This document shows, one piece after another, positions 56,766-64,000 of a DNA stretch of 64,000 bases. Location: contig SYAL01000002.1 in NCBI GenBank assembly GCA_005787585.1, forward strand, positions 1 through 64,000, in the 5' to 3' direction. Each line of letters starts with the position of its first letter. Within the stretch, counting starts at the first letter, position 1. This stretch comes from Bacteroidota bacterium (lineage in GTDB: Bacteria; Bacteroidota; Bacteroidia; B-17B0; Aurantibacillaceae). The notes beneath the pieces were generated by a model. It saw only the letters and a program-made list of their open reading frames with translations. It was not told where the DNA came from and ran no database searches. The position numbers and the translations under genes were made by a program.

Positions 56766-56819
56766 AATTTTATTTTAAAGATAATTCATACAATTGTTTA
56801 ATTAATAAATTAAAATTCT

Positions 56820-58595
56820 CTATTTAATAAGAATTTCAAAAGGTAATCTTGCTTGAATTCCATTTAAATTTGAAACTTGCTGTAATTGTTTAAAATATAA
56901 ATATGACGGACCGAGTTGTTTTTTTACAATTCGTGTTTCTAATTCAGTTTCTTTTTGTCCTAAAATTTCGTCAAATTGATTTATTAGCTTAGGTAATTCG
57001 ATTAATTTATATTCTTGTAAATTAGCTTTTTTAGCAGCATAAGCAATAGCATCTTTCAAACCACCAATTTCATCAACTAAATTAATTTTAAGAGCGTCAA
57101 TACCTGACCACACTCTTCCCTGACCCAAACTATCAACATCACTCTGCTTCATTTTTCTACCCTCTGATACACGTCTTGTAAATGTATCATAAACCTTCTC
57201 AACTCCATTTTGAATATATCGATATTCAAAATCATTTACAGATCTTAATCCACTGGCTATATCACTATATTTATTGGTATTAACAGTATCAATAGTTATA
57301 CCAAGTTTATTTTCAAGCATTTTCTGTAAATTTGGAATAACACCAAACACTCCTATTGAACCAGTAATCGTATTAGGTTGAGCAAAAATTTTATCTGCAG
57401 CACAGCTAATATAGTACCCTCCACTTGCAGCTAAATCGCCCATACTTACAATCATAGGCTTTGATTTTTTAGATAAATAAACTTCGCGCCAAATTACATC
57501 GCTCGCTAATGCACTACCTCCAGGAGAATTAACCCTTAATACAATCGCCTTAACCTTGTCATCAAGTCTTGCTTCTTTAATGGCTCTTGCAATTCTATCA
57601 CTTCCAATTTCATTATCGTTTCCGTTACCACTCGAAATGCTTCCATTTGCATAAATGACAGCAATTTTAGTATTATTTATCTTAGAATTAAATACATTGT
57701 TTAGTTTATATTTTTCTAAAGTAATAAACTGTGTTTTTTCATTTTCTTTTATCCCTACTTTTTTCTTTAATTCAAGAAGTACTTCATCTTCGTATGCTAA
57801 AGCATCAATCATATTAATTAAAGCATCTTCTGGAAACTGAATTTGTAATCCGTTAGCCAATAAATTCAATTGTTTAACAGATATTTTACGATCTTTTGAT
57901 ATTTCAGTTAACATTGAATTCCAAATACTATTTAAAAAAATTTCAGATTGATATCGATTTGCCTGACTCATTTTATTTAATAAAAACGGTTCAACAGCAC
58001 TCTTAAATTTACCATGCCTAAAAACCTGAACATCTAAATCTAATTTATCAAAAGCATTCTTAAAAAACATCAGGTTCATACTTAATCCCTTCCAATCAAT
58101 ATTGCCTTGTGGATTTAAAATAATTTTATTAGAAACAGATGCCAAAAAATATTCTTTTTGACTATAATTTTCGGCATAAGAATAAATAAACTTTCCAGAT
58201 TTTTTAAAATCAGATAAAGCATTTCTTAATTCCTGAAGGCTTGCAAAACCTGCATCAATATTTTTAAAAACTAAATATATTCCTTTTATTTTAGTATCAT
58301 TTTTGGCGAAATTCAATTTTTCAACTAAAGAATTTAAACCCAATCCACCCTCTCCAGATAATGATGATAAAGTGCCAAAACCTTTAAAAATATTTTCTTT
58401 TTCTCTCTCAATTATTGTACCATTTAAAATAATTTTAAGTATCGTATTTGATTGTAAATCAATTTTATCGACACTACTTTCTAAAACAGAGTTAAAACTT
58501 GACTTAATTACGCCAATAATTATTAAAATAGCTAAAACTGTAGCAATTAATAAACCGATAATTGAACCGAAAAAAGCACCAAAAAATTGTTTCAT
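56820..58595 (-). CDS. sppA: Signal peptide peptidase SppA, long form
   Basis: Membrane serine protease that degrades cleaved signal peptides. 591 residues, the 67-kDa two-domain type. An N-terminal membrane helix (about 9-29) is followed by two tandem S49 domains. The catalytic dyad is Lys198 (GKFKSAVEPF) in the first domain and Ser391 (LAASGGYYISC) in the second, matching Lys209/Ser409 of E. coli SppA. Divergent from folK. Confidence 0.95.
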   Translation of the reverse strand: MKQFFGAFFGSIIGLLIATVLAILIIIGVIKSSFNSVLESSVDKIDLQSNTILKIILNGTIIEREKENIFKGFGTLSSLSGEGGLGLNSLVEKLNFAKNDTKIKGIYLVFKNIDAGFASLQELRNALSDFKKSGKFIYSYAENYSQKEYFLASVSNKIILNPQGNIDWKGLSMNLMFFKNAFDKLDLDVQVFRHGKFKSAVEPFLLNKMSQANRYQSEIFLNSIWNSMLTEISKDRKISVKQLNLLANGLQIQFPEDALINMIDALAYEDEVLLELKKKVGIKENEKTQFITLEKYKLNNVFNSKINNTKIAVIYANGSISSGNGNDNEIGSDRIARAIKEARLDDKVKAIVLRVNSPGGSALASDVIWREVYLSKKSKPMIVSMGDLAASGGYYISCAADKIFAQPNTITGSIGVFGVIPNLQKMLENKLGITIDTVNTNKYSDIASGLRSVNDFEYRYIQNGVEKVYDTFTRRVSEGRKMKQSDVDSLGQGRVWSGIDALKINLVDEIGGLKDAIAYAAKKANLQEYKLIELPKLINQFDEILGQKETELETRIVKKQLGPSYLYFKQLQQVSNLNGIQARLPFEILIK

Positions 58596-58603
58596 TATAT
58601 TTG
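58596..58603 (+). promoter_or_regulatory. -7 box of folK (TATATTTG)
   Basis: An exact TAnnTTTG match directly abutting the sppA ATG on the other strand. The leader to the folK ATG at 58654 would be about 45 nt. It faces away from the minus-strand box at 58613-58620. Confidence 0.45.
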
Positions 58604-58612
58604 TATTTTAAA

Positions 58613-58620
58613 CAAAATTA
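58613..58620 (-). promoter_or_regulatory. -7 box of sppA (TAATTTTG)
   Basis: An exact TAnnTTTG match on the minus strand, 17 nt before the sppA ATG. Only 9 bp separate it from the folK box on the other strand. Confidence 0.45.
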
Positions 58621-58653
58621 AACATATTAATGATTTTACATAAAAATGAAATT

Positions 58654-59142
58654 ATGAATGTTGCATTTTTATCTATTGGAGGTAATATGAACGATCGTCT
58701 TCAAAGCTTGAAACAATGCTTAAAATTAATTAAAATGAGCTGTGGATCTATTGAAAAAAAATCGAAAATATACGAATCATTGGCATGGGGAATTAACTCA
58801 GAAAACAAATACTTAAACCAAACCATCAAATTATTAAGCCCTCTTAAGCCAAAAGAACTTTTAATATCTATTCAATCAATAGAATTAAAAATGGGTAGAC
58901 AAAGAACAGAAAAACAATATTCCGATAGAATAATTGATATCGATATCATTGCATATAATAATCAAATTATAAATGAAATTGATTTGAAAGTGCCTCACCC
59001 TCGTTTGCATTTAAGAAAATTTGTACTCGTTCCATTAGGTGAAATAGCACCTAATTGGGAGCATCCAATTTCTAAATATAAAATCTCGAAATTAATGGAT
59101 TTATGTAAAGATGCATCTGAAATCTCAGTGTATATTGAGTAG
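58654..59142 (+). CDS. folK: 2-amino-4-hydroxy-6-hydroxymethyldihydropteridine pyrophosphokinase
   Basis: Pyrophosphorylates hydroxymethyldihydropterin in folate synthesis. 162 residues from the ATG at 58654 (MNVAFLSIGGNMNDRLQSL). IDIDIIAYNNQII contains the Mg2+-binding Asp pair, and VPHPRLHLRKFVLVPLGEIA is diagnostic. An ATG at 58630 would add eight residues without family support. Confidence 0.94.
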   Translation: MNVAFLSIGGNMNDRLQSLKQCLKLIKMSCGSIEKKSKIYESLAWGINSENKYLNQTIKLLSPLKPKELLISIQSIELKMGRQRTEKQYSDRIIDIDIIAYNNQIINEIDLKVPHPRLHLRKFVLVPLGEIAPNWEHPISKYKISKLMDLCKDASEISVYIE

Positions 59143-59198
59143 TTAAGCTTAAATAAAATATTTATGATTTTTAATCATAAAAAATATAAATCATAATT

Positions 59199-59228
59199 TT
59201 GTTCAATGTATGAAATAATTTAACTTTA
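59199..59228 (+). promoter_or_regulatory. Candidate promoter of gldC
   Basis: TTG (59199-59201), a 19-nt spacer and TAACTTTA (59221-59228) fit the consensus with one mismatch, ending 19 nt before the ATG. Alternatively TAATTTTG (59194-59201) is itself the -7 box, with a 46-nt leader. Confidence 0.45.
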
Positions 59229-59247
59229 AGCATAATTTACTTGATAT

Positions 59248-59571
59248 ATGAAAGAAACAGAAATAAATTTTAAGGTTACTGTCGACGAAAATAATTTACC
59301 AATCAATATTAAATGGGCTACTTCAGATTCGGGCGAAAATAGTGAATGTAAAAGTGTAATGATTTCCCTTTGGGACACAAAGGAAAATAATACCCTTCGA
59401 ATTGATTTGTGGACAAAAGACATGATGATAGATGAAATGAAAAAATTTTATCATCAAAACATAATAACCTTAACAGATACTTATTTAAGAGCAACTGGTG
59501 ACGAAATTACAAGTAAAAAAGTAAAACATTTTTTTTCAGAGGTTGGAAAAGATATTGGCGTATTACAATAA
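59248..59571 (+). CDS. gldC: Gliding motility protein GldC
   Basis: 107 residues. NTLRIDLWTKDMMIDEMKKF (about 50-69) and KSVMISLWDTKE are hallmarks of GldC. In Flavobacterium johnsoniae gldC usually follows gldB, and its loss weakens gliding; here gldB is not adjacent. No signal peptide. It ends 3 nt before the convergent DUF2490 gene. Confidence 0.93.
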   Translation: MKETEINFKVTVDENNLPINIKWATSDSGENSECKSVMISLWDTKENNTLRIDLWTKDMMIDEMKKFYHQNIITLTDTYLRATGDEITSKKVKHFFSEVGKDIGVLQ

Positions 59572-59574
59572 AAT

Positions 59575-60252
59575 TTAATCTTTGTTAAAAGTTAAATTAT
59601 TGAATATTACTATTTGAAATTGATTTCGACTGCTACTTTCGGTTGCCTGATTCATAATTCCACATTCAATTCTAAAATTTTTATTAATAACATAACCAAT
59701 TGCAGAAAAAAACCGATTTCGATCAAAATTTGATTTTTGGTAATTAATAAATACTTCATTATAAGTAGAAAGATAAATTGTTTTTTCAGACATACTTTTA
59801 TTGTTAATTGGAATATTTAAAGATAAAAAATATCGAAAACGTAACTTAAAATCCTCAGAAAATAATCTCTCTTCAACACGATAACGGTGTTGAATAAAAA
59901 TTTTTCCAAAATTCTGGCGAGTAATATATTGTTGATAAATTCTATTTTCTAAACTCCCAACTTTAGTTGCTGAATTTTGCAAATAATTTTCTGAATTTAT
60001 AAATGCATAGCCTAACAGTAAATTATTATTTTCATTAAGATTAAACCCAATACCTGTTCTTAATAAAAGCTGCTGAAGATCGCCCACAAAATTATAATTA
60101 CGATATTGAATTTCATTCCACCAATTACATTTATTGTTGATTTTATGGTTCCCAAAATAAATAAACCAATTGCCAATTTTGGTATTTTGACCAAAGAAAA
60201 AATACGATGAAAATAAAAATATAATTATTATAAAACTTGTTTTTAAATTCAT
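59575..60252 (-). CDS. DUF2490 family putative outer-membrane protein
   Basis: 225 residues with a signal peptide at about 1-21. Repeated amphipathic beta-strands such as FIQHRYRVEERLFSEDFKLR (about 119-138) and TIYLSTYNEVFIN are the DUF2490 pattern, predicted to form a small outer-membrane barrel. The function of the family is unknown. It lies 24 nt downstream of rsmD on the same strand. Confidence 0.85.
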   Translation of the reverse strand: MNLKTSFIIIIFLFSSYFFFGQNTKIGNWFIYFGNHKINNKCNWWNEIQYRNYNFVGDLQQLLLRTGIGFNLNENNNLLLGYAFINSENYLQNSATKVGSLENRIYQQYITRQNFGKIFIQHRYRVEERLFSEDFKLRFRYFLSLNIPINNKSMSEKTIYLSTYNEVFINYQKSNFDRNRFFSAIGYVINKNFRIECGIMNQATESSSRNQFQIVIFNNLTFNKD

Positions 60253-60276
60253 TTTAATTATTAGATTGAAAATAGA

Positions 60277-60825
60277 TTAATTTATTACCATACTAAGAGG
60301 TTTAAAAAAACTAAAATTCACATTACCATATTTTCGAAGTTGCTCAAAACCTTTTAAATTAATTAATTTTGTTTTGGGTCCATGTTCAATTATCAATAGT
60401 CCATTTTTAGATAGTAAATTACTTTGAAATACCAATTCGTGAATTTTTGATATATCAATTAAATCATAAGGAGGGTCGGCAAAAATAATGTCGAATTTTA
60501 GGCTACATTTTTTTAAAAAATCAAAAACATCTGTTTTTAAAATACTTATTTCTAAATTTAATTCTTTACTTATTGATCTTAAAAATTCAATACATTTAAA
60601 ATTTTTATCAACGCTAGTAATTGAGTTATTACCCCTTGAAGCAAACTCTAAAGAAATATGACCTGTTCCAGAAAATAAATCTAAAACCTGTAAATTATCA
60701 AAATCTATGCTGTTTGATAAAATATTAAATAAAGCTTCTTTTGCAAAATCGGTAGTTGGCCGAACAGGTAAATCTTTAGGCAACTTAATTAGCTTTCCTT
60801 TAAACCTACCACCTATAATTCGCAT
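60277..60825 (-). CDS. rsmD: 16S rRNA (guanine(966)-N2)-methyltransferase
   Basis: 182 residues. MRIIGGRFKGKLIKLP with RPTTDFAKEALFNIL (22-36), the SAM motif DLFSGTGHISLEFASRG (49-65) and the catalytic DPPY at 117-120 are characteristic. It modifies G966 of 16S rRNA during 30S assembly. Its 5' end overlaps the DUF3822 gene by 13 nt. Confidence 0.95.
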   Translation of the reverse strand: MRIIGGRFKGKLIKLPKDLPVRPTTDFAKEALFNILSNSIDFDNLQVLDLFSGTGHISLEFASRGNNSITSVDKNFKCIEFLRSISKELNLEISILKTDVFDFLKKCSLKFDIIFADPPYDLIDISKIHELVFQSNLLSKNGLLIIEHGPKTKLINLKGFEQLRKYGNVNFSFFKPLSMVIN

Positions 60826-61667
60826 AAATGTTGGTTTAAAACGGTAAAGTAGTAATGCTGTGGCAATTTAGAAATATCTTCCTTTAATTGAATATCTTTA
60901 TCTGCAATACAAAAATTAAGGTGTTTAATGTATTTTTTAATGTTATTTTTAAGTTCGTCGGTAACAGATAATTGAGATGCAACTATTAATTTGACCAATA
61001 AAGGATTGAGATTAAACTGTTCCATCGTAAACAAAAGATAATATAATATGTCTTCATCAGAATCAAAATTAAAAACATTATAAAATAAAAATTTATTTTT
61101 TTCTTTAATTCCAATTTCAATAAAACCATCTAGAATATTTAAGAATAAATCGCTGCCAATTAATGAGTGTTGACCAAACATTAAATTTATCAAAACAGCT
61201 CCAGAATGTCTGATAGAGGCATTTGGAAATGTTTTCTCAAGTAAACCTACTAAATCAATATTTGCAGTAAAATAAAATTTAAAATCAGCAAATTGATGAA
61301 TAAATGTTTGAATATTTTGAGAAGTTCCATTAGTAAAATTTAATAATAACTTTAATTCGCTATTTGAGGAAAATGACTCAGGCACAATAGTAAAATCTGA
61401 ATTTAAAATCGCAATATTTACCTTTTCAAACTTTTTTTGATTTAATAAATAAGACTCTATTAAATAAAGATAATGATTTGAAATAGAGGAAGTACTCCTT
61501 GAATTTTCAATTTCAATATGACCTAACTCAATAATTTGATTAAATTGTTGAGTTGAAATAGCAAATATAAAAGTATTTGAACTTATAAATAAAGACAAAA
61601 ATAAAGGAGACTCAACTTTAGAAATTATTGCGCAATGGTATTTAATTTTATGTTGTTCGCTAGTCAT
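60813..61667 (-). CDS. DUF3822 family protein, partner of rsmD
   Basis: 284 residues from the ATG at 61667. The sequence (FADFKFYFTANIDLVGLLEK, YYLLFTMEQFNLNPLLVKLI) matches the DUF3822 family, typical of Bacteroidota and frequently next to rsmD. The fold recalls an actin-like ATPase (family idea from memory, uncertain). An in-frame TTG at 61676 is part of the TAACTTTG promoter box and cannot be the start. The 13-nt overlap with rsmD suggests coupled expression. Confidence 0.85.
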   Translation of the reverse strand: MTSEQHKIKYHCAIISKVESPLFLSLFISSNTFIFAISTQQFNQIIELGHIEIENSRSTSSISNHYLYLIESYLLNQKKFEKVNIAILNSDFTIVPESFSSNSELKLLLNFTNGTSQNIQTFIHQFADFKFYFTANIDLVGLLEKTFPNASIRHSGAVLINLMFGQHSLIGSDLFLNILDGFIEIGIKEKNKFLFYNVFNFDSDEDILYYLLFTMEQFNLNPLLVKLIVASQLSVTDELKNNIKKYIKHLNFCIADKDIQLKEDISKLPQHYYFTVLNQHLCEL

Positions 61668-61673
61668 AATATA

Positions 61674-61681
61674 CAAAGTTA
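61674..61681 (-). promoter_or_regulatory. -7 box of the DUF3822-rsmD operon (TAACTTTG)
   Basis: An exact TAnnTTTG match on the minus strand, 6 nt before the ATG at 61667. It overlaps the upstream in-frame TTG and so decides the start codon. Confidence 0.55.
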
Positions 61682-61742
61682 AGATATAAATAAGAAACCT
61701 AATAAATAAACATATTTTTTTTAACGCGATTAAACCTTTTTA

Positions 61743-61750
61743 TATATTTG
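61743..61750 (+). promoter_or_regulatory. -7 box of the lipoprotein gene (TATATTTG)
   Basis: An exact TAnnTTTG match ending 19 nt before the ATG at 61770. No TTG at the -33 position. Confidence 0.45.
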
Positions 61751-61769
61751 TGTTTAAATATTAAATATT

Positions 61770-62708
61770 ATGAATATAAGAATCGTTTCAAAATTGTTCA
61801 CTTTTTTGATGCTAATTAGTTTAATTACATTTATTAGTTGTAAGAAAAACGAAAAAGAAGTAATTGAAGAGGACTCTGAACAGTCTACCTTAGAAGACAA
61901 TAATTTAGCTGAAATTAGTGTTAATGATATTGAATCAATAGGAAGTCAATTAACTGAAAACAGTTCTCTGACAACTTTTAAAACAAATGGCATAAATATT
62001 TTACCAATAGCACCATGCGCAACAGTTACTGGAATTGGAACAAAAACAATCACAGTCGATTTTGGTTCGCCAGATTCGCTTGGTTGTATTGGATTAGATG
62101 GTAGAACTCGAAAAGGTAAATTAATATATATAAACAAAAGCCCAAATAATGTTTTACACTATCGAAATCCAGGATTTAACATTAGCGTTTATTCAGACAA
62201 CTACATTGTAGATGGAAATAAAATTAATATTATTAATAAAACAGTTACAAACACCACTCCCAATAGTTTGCCTAGTGTAACTGATCCAGGTATTAACTTA
62301 ACATGGTCTATTAGCGCAAATGTATCGATAACTAAAGCAAATAATGTAGGAACTTCATCATGGATATCCAATAGAACAAAAGAATTAATTAACACTAGCG
62401 ATCCTCTGTGCTATAAAGGGCAAACACTGGCAATAGATTGGAGTCTGGCTCAAATTAAAATTAATGGTAGTACGTCAGGTACAAATGCAAAAGGAGAAAG
62501 TTTTGTATCAACAGCAACAGAATTAATTAAAGATCATGCTTGCCATCCAGATCCATCTAGACCAAAACGCTCACCATTTATAAGCGGCACGGTTGCCTAT
62601 ACCCCTGGCATAAGAGCTACTAGATTAATTAATTTTGGTAATAAAACATGTGATTTTAGTGCAACATTAACACTAAAAGGACAAACTTACATGATTTCCC
62701 TAAAGTAA
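61770..62708 (+). CDS. Hypothetical surface or periplasmic lipoprotein
   Basis: 312 residues. The signal peptide ends at a lipobox (FISC, Cys24) followed by Lys-Lys and an acidic linker (EVIEEDSEQSTLEDNN, about 30-45). The body (about 75-312) is predicted beta-rich, with paired Cys residues and segments such as VDFGSPDSLGCIGLDGRTRK (94-113) seen in uncharacterised Bacteroidota lipoproteins. No catalytic motif is visible. Followed by a strong terminator, so monocistronic. Confidence 0.8.
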   Translation: MNIRIVSKLFTFLMLISLITFISCKKNEKEVIEEDSEQSTLEDNNLAEISVNDIESIGSQLTENSSLTTFKTNGINILPIAPCATVTGIGTKTITVDFGSPDSLGCIGLDGRTRKGKLIYINKSPNNVLHYRNPGFNISVYSDNYIVDGNKINIINKTVTNTTPNSLPSVTDPGINLTWSISANVSITKANNVGTSSWISNRTKELINTSDPLCYKGQTLAIDWSLAQIKINGSTSGTNAKGESFVSTATELIKDHACHPDPSRPKRSPFISGTVAYTPGIRATRLINFGNKTCDFSATLTLKGQTYMISLK

Positions 62709-62728
62709 ATCTATTTTTCATCATTTTT

Positions 62729-62756
62729 AAGCCACCCCCAAAGAGTGGCTTTTTTT
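62729..62756 (+). terminator. Terminator after the lipoprotein gene
   Basis: Stem AAGCCAC (62729-62735) with GTGGCTT (62745-62751), loop 9 nt, followed by a T-run to 62756. It lies 20 nt after the stop and just before the helicase promoter. Confidence 0.92.
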
Positions 62757-62761
62757 GTTTA

Positions 62762-62769
62762 TATATTTG
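62762..62769 (+). promoter_or_regulatory. -7 box of the helicase gene (TATATTTG)
   Basis: An exact TAnnTTTG match 7 nt before the ATG at 62777 and only 5 nt after the terminator T-run, so transcription must start within a few bases of the start codon. Confidence 0.55.
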
Positions 62770-62776
62770 ACTATTA

Positions 62777-64000
62777 ATGCAAAAAAATGACGAACAATAT
62801 GAATTTAAAAAACTTATTCCAATATTTTTACCATTTATCCCCAATTCTGATCAAAATTCAGCTATCGAAATTCTTTCTAACTTTATTTTTAGTAAAGAAA
62901 CGCGAAGTTTATTTATATTAAAAGGTTACGCTGGTACAGGAAAAACAAATCTTATTTCGGCTTTAACAAAAGCATTACCCAGTATTAAGTGGAGAAGTGT
63001 TTTATTAGCCCCTACAGGAAGAGCTGCAAAAGTATTAAGTAATTATTCTCAGAGACAAGCCCATACCATCCATAAAAAAATTTTCAGAAAAGAAATAAGT
63101 AATGATGGCATAATACGATTTTTATTATCTGAAAATTTACATAGTCAAACTTTATTTATTATAGATGAGGCTTCGATGATAGGAATTGATAAAGGAGATG
63201 GTAAATTATTTAATAGTTTATTAGAAAATTTATTTGAATACGTTTACAGTGGCAAAAATTGTAAATTAATACTTATAGGAGATACAGCGCAATTGCCCCC
63301 CGTAGGAAGTAGTGAAAGTCCAGCATTAAATGAAGTATACTTAAAATCAGCATTTTATATATCAATAAAATCTTTCGAGTTAAAAGAAGTAGCTCGACAG
63401 AAATTAGAAAGCGGAATATTATTGAATGCAACAAATTTGAGAAATATAATTTCAAAAAATAAATTTGAATTCCCTAAATTAATTTGTGGTCCAGATATTT
63501 TAACATTAATGGGTGAAGAATTAGAAGATACTTTAAACACGAGTCTTTCTGAATACGGAGAAGATAAAATGATTATTATAACTAGAAGTAATAAAAGAGC
63601 AAATTTATTTAATCAAAATTTTAGAAATAGAATAAAATTATACGAAGAAGATTTAAATACAGGTGATAAGTTAATGATAGTAAAAAATAATTATTATTGG
63701 CTACCAGAAAACAATGGTGAAGCTGGATTTATTGCTAATGGTGATATGGCAGAGATTACCAGAATTTTGAACAGAGAGAATATTTATGGCTTTAATTTTT
63801 GTGAGTGTATTATTCGTTTATGTGACTATCCAAATATGGCTGAACAACAAGTTAAATTAATTACTGATTCTTTATATACAGACAGTCCAGCGCTAAATCA
63901 AGAAGAACAAAAAAAGTTATATGATGCTGTATTAAATGATGTTCAAAACGAACCTATAAAGTCTAATCGAATATCTTATCTCAAAAAGAGTCCATATTAC
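62777..64000 (+). CDS. RecD2-like superfamily 1 DNA helicase, 5' part only
   Basis: 408 residues visible; the gene runs off the window. Walker A GYAGTGKT at 50-57, motif Ia APTGRAAKVL (78-87), Walker B FIIDEASM (127-134) and motif III GDTAQLPPVG identify the AAA_30/RecD-PIF1-like class. Without recB or recC nearby, it is likely a stand-alone 5'-3' helicase. The UvrD_C2-type C-terminal domain would lie beyond the edge. Confidence 0.92.
   Translation, partial: MQKNDEQYEFKKLIPIFLPFIPNSDQNSAIEILSNFIFSKETRSLFILKGYAGTGKTNLISALTKALPSIKWRSVLLAPTGRAAKVLSNYSQRQAHTIHKKIFRKEISNDGIIRFLLSENLHSQTLFIIDEASMIGIDKGDGKLFNSLLENLFEYVYSGKNCKLILIGDTAQLPPVGSSESPALNEVYLKSAFYISIKSFELKEVARQKLESGILLNATNLRNIISKNKFEFPKLICGPDILTLMGEELEDTLNTSLSEYGEDKMIIITRSNKRANLFNQNFRNRIKLYEEDLNTGDKLMIVKNNYYWLPENNGEAGFIANGDMAEITRILNRENIYGFNFCECIIRLCDYPNMAEQQVKLITDSLYTDSPALNQEEQKKLYDAVLNDVQNEPIKSNRISYLKKSPYY

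Larger units (their letters stand above)
56429..56819. other. Intergenic region, 391 bp
   Basis: Contains the acyltransferase -7 box (56440-56447), an orphan minus-strand open stretch without ATG (56541-56717) and a weak hairpin after sppA (56746-56765). No other signal is seen. Confidence 0.75.

Noticed and set aside
59161-59181. Perfect AT inverted repeat TTTATGATT-TTT-AATCATAAA after folK
   Set aside because: No T-run follows on the plus strand and the stem is almost pure AT; chance is plausible in this composition.

Overview
The window is a very AT-rich chromosomal segment (roughly 30% GC by eye) from a member of the Bacteroidota, most likely Flavobacteriales or a close relative. Four observations support this: the gliding genes gldF, gldG and gldC; type IX secretion (T9SS) features, namely two secreted proteins with C-terminal sorting domains and a PorV2-like barrel; bacillithiol synthesis (bshA); and promoters of the Bacteroidota type TTG-N17-23-TAnnTTTG, with few obvious Shine-Dalgarno sequences. 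I see no insertion sequence, prophage, CRISPR array, rRNA or tRNA. This is core chromosome, and I found no convincing new multi-gene system.

Layout. 1-11,100 holds the 5' part of comEC (cut by the window edge), a secreted M43 protease translationally coupled to an SPFH membrane protein, a TPR protein, apaG, bshA, queE, a cell-wall amidase, arfB, porV2 and a small gene remnant. 11,100-28,620 is an uninterrupted minus-strand ribosomal superoperon (rpsL-rpsG-fusA-rpsJ ... rpoA-rplQ, 32 genes, no tuf). It has a consensus promoter in front of rpsL, a second consensus promoter inside it before rpsH, hairpins in several of its wider gaps, and a terminator after rplQ. 28,620-31,540 holds rpsA, a structured intergenic element with terminators and a small unknown ORF. 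31,544-41,800 holds a YitT protein, an MMPL/RND exporter, an M13 lipoprotein peptidase, a Nudix hydrolase, aroQ, xerD, ispH, an ExoX-like nuclease and murQ. 41,873-45,901 is a very large T9SS-sorted secreted protein with internal repeats. 46,078-64,000 holds ndk, rnz, a LuxR-type regulator, gldG-gldF, a thioredoxin-like protein, uvrA and a coupled unknown protein, a methyltransferase, an acyltransferase, sppA, folK, gldC, a DUF2490 protein, rsmD with a DUF3822 partner, an unknown lipoprotein and the 5' part of a RecD2-like helicase.

How the genes work together. Most are housekeeping genes for translation, cell wall, isoprenoids, folate, queuosine, DNA repair and nucleotide supply. The lineage-specific layer is surface biology: gldF/gldG/gldC for gliding, porV2 for the T9SS-associated outer membrane, and two large exported proteins that carry sorting tails.

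The most useful non-textbook signal is regulatory. At least ten genes have a TAnnTTTG or TAnnTTTA box ending only 3-7 nt before the start codon, which predicts leaderless mRNAs and corrects several start sites. Other points worth a second look are the internal rpsH promoter inside a perfect inverted repeat, intercistronic hairpins in the ribosomal operon, an element after rpsA with mutually exclusive pairings, and two divergent promoter pairs with closely packed -7 boxes.
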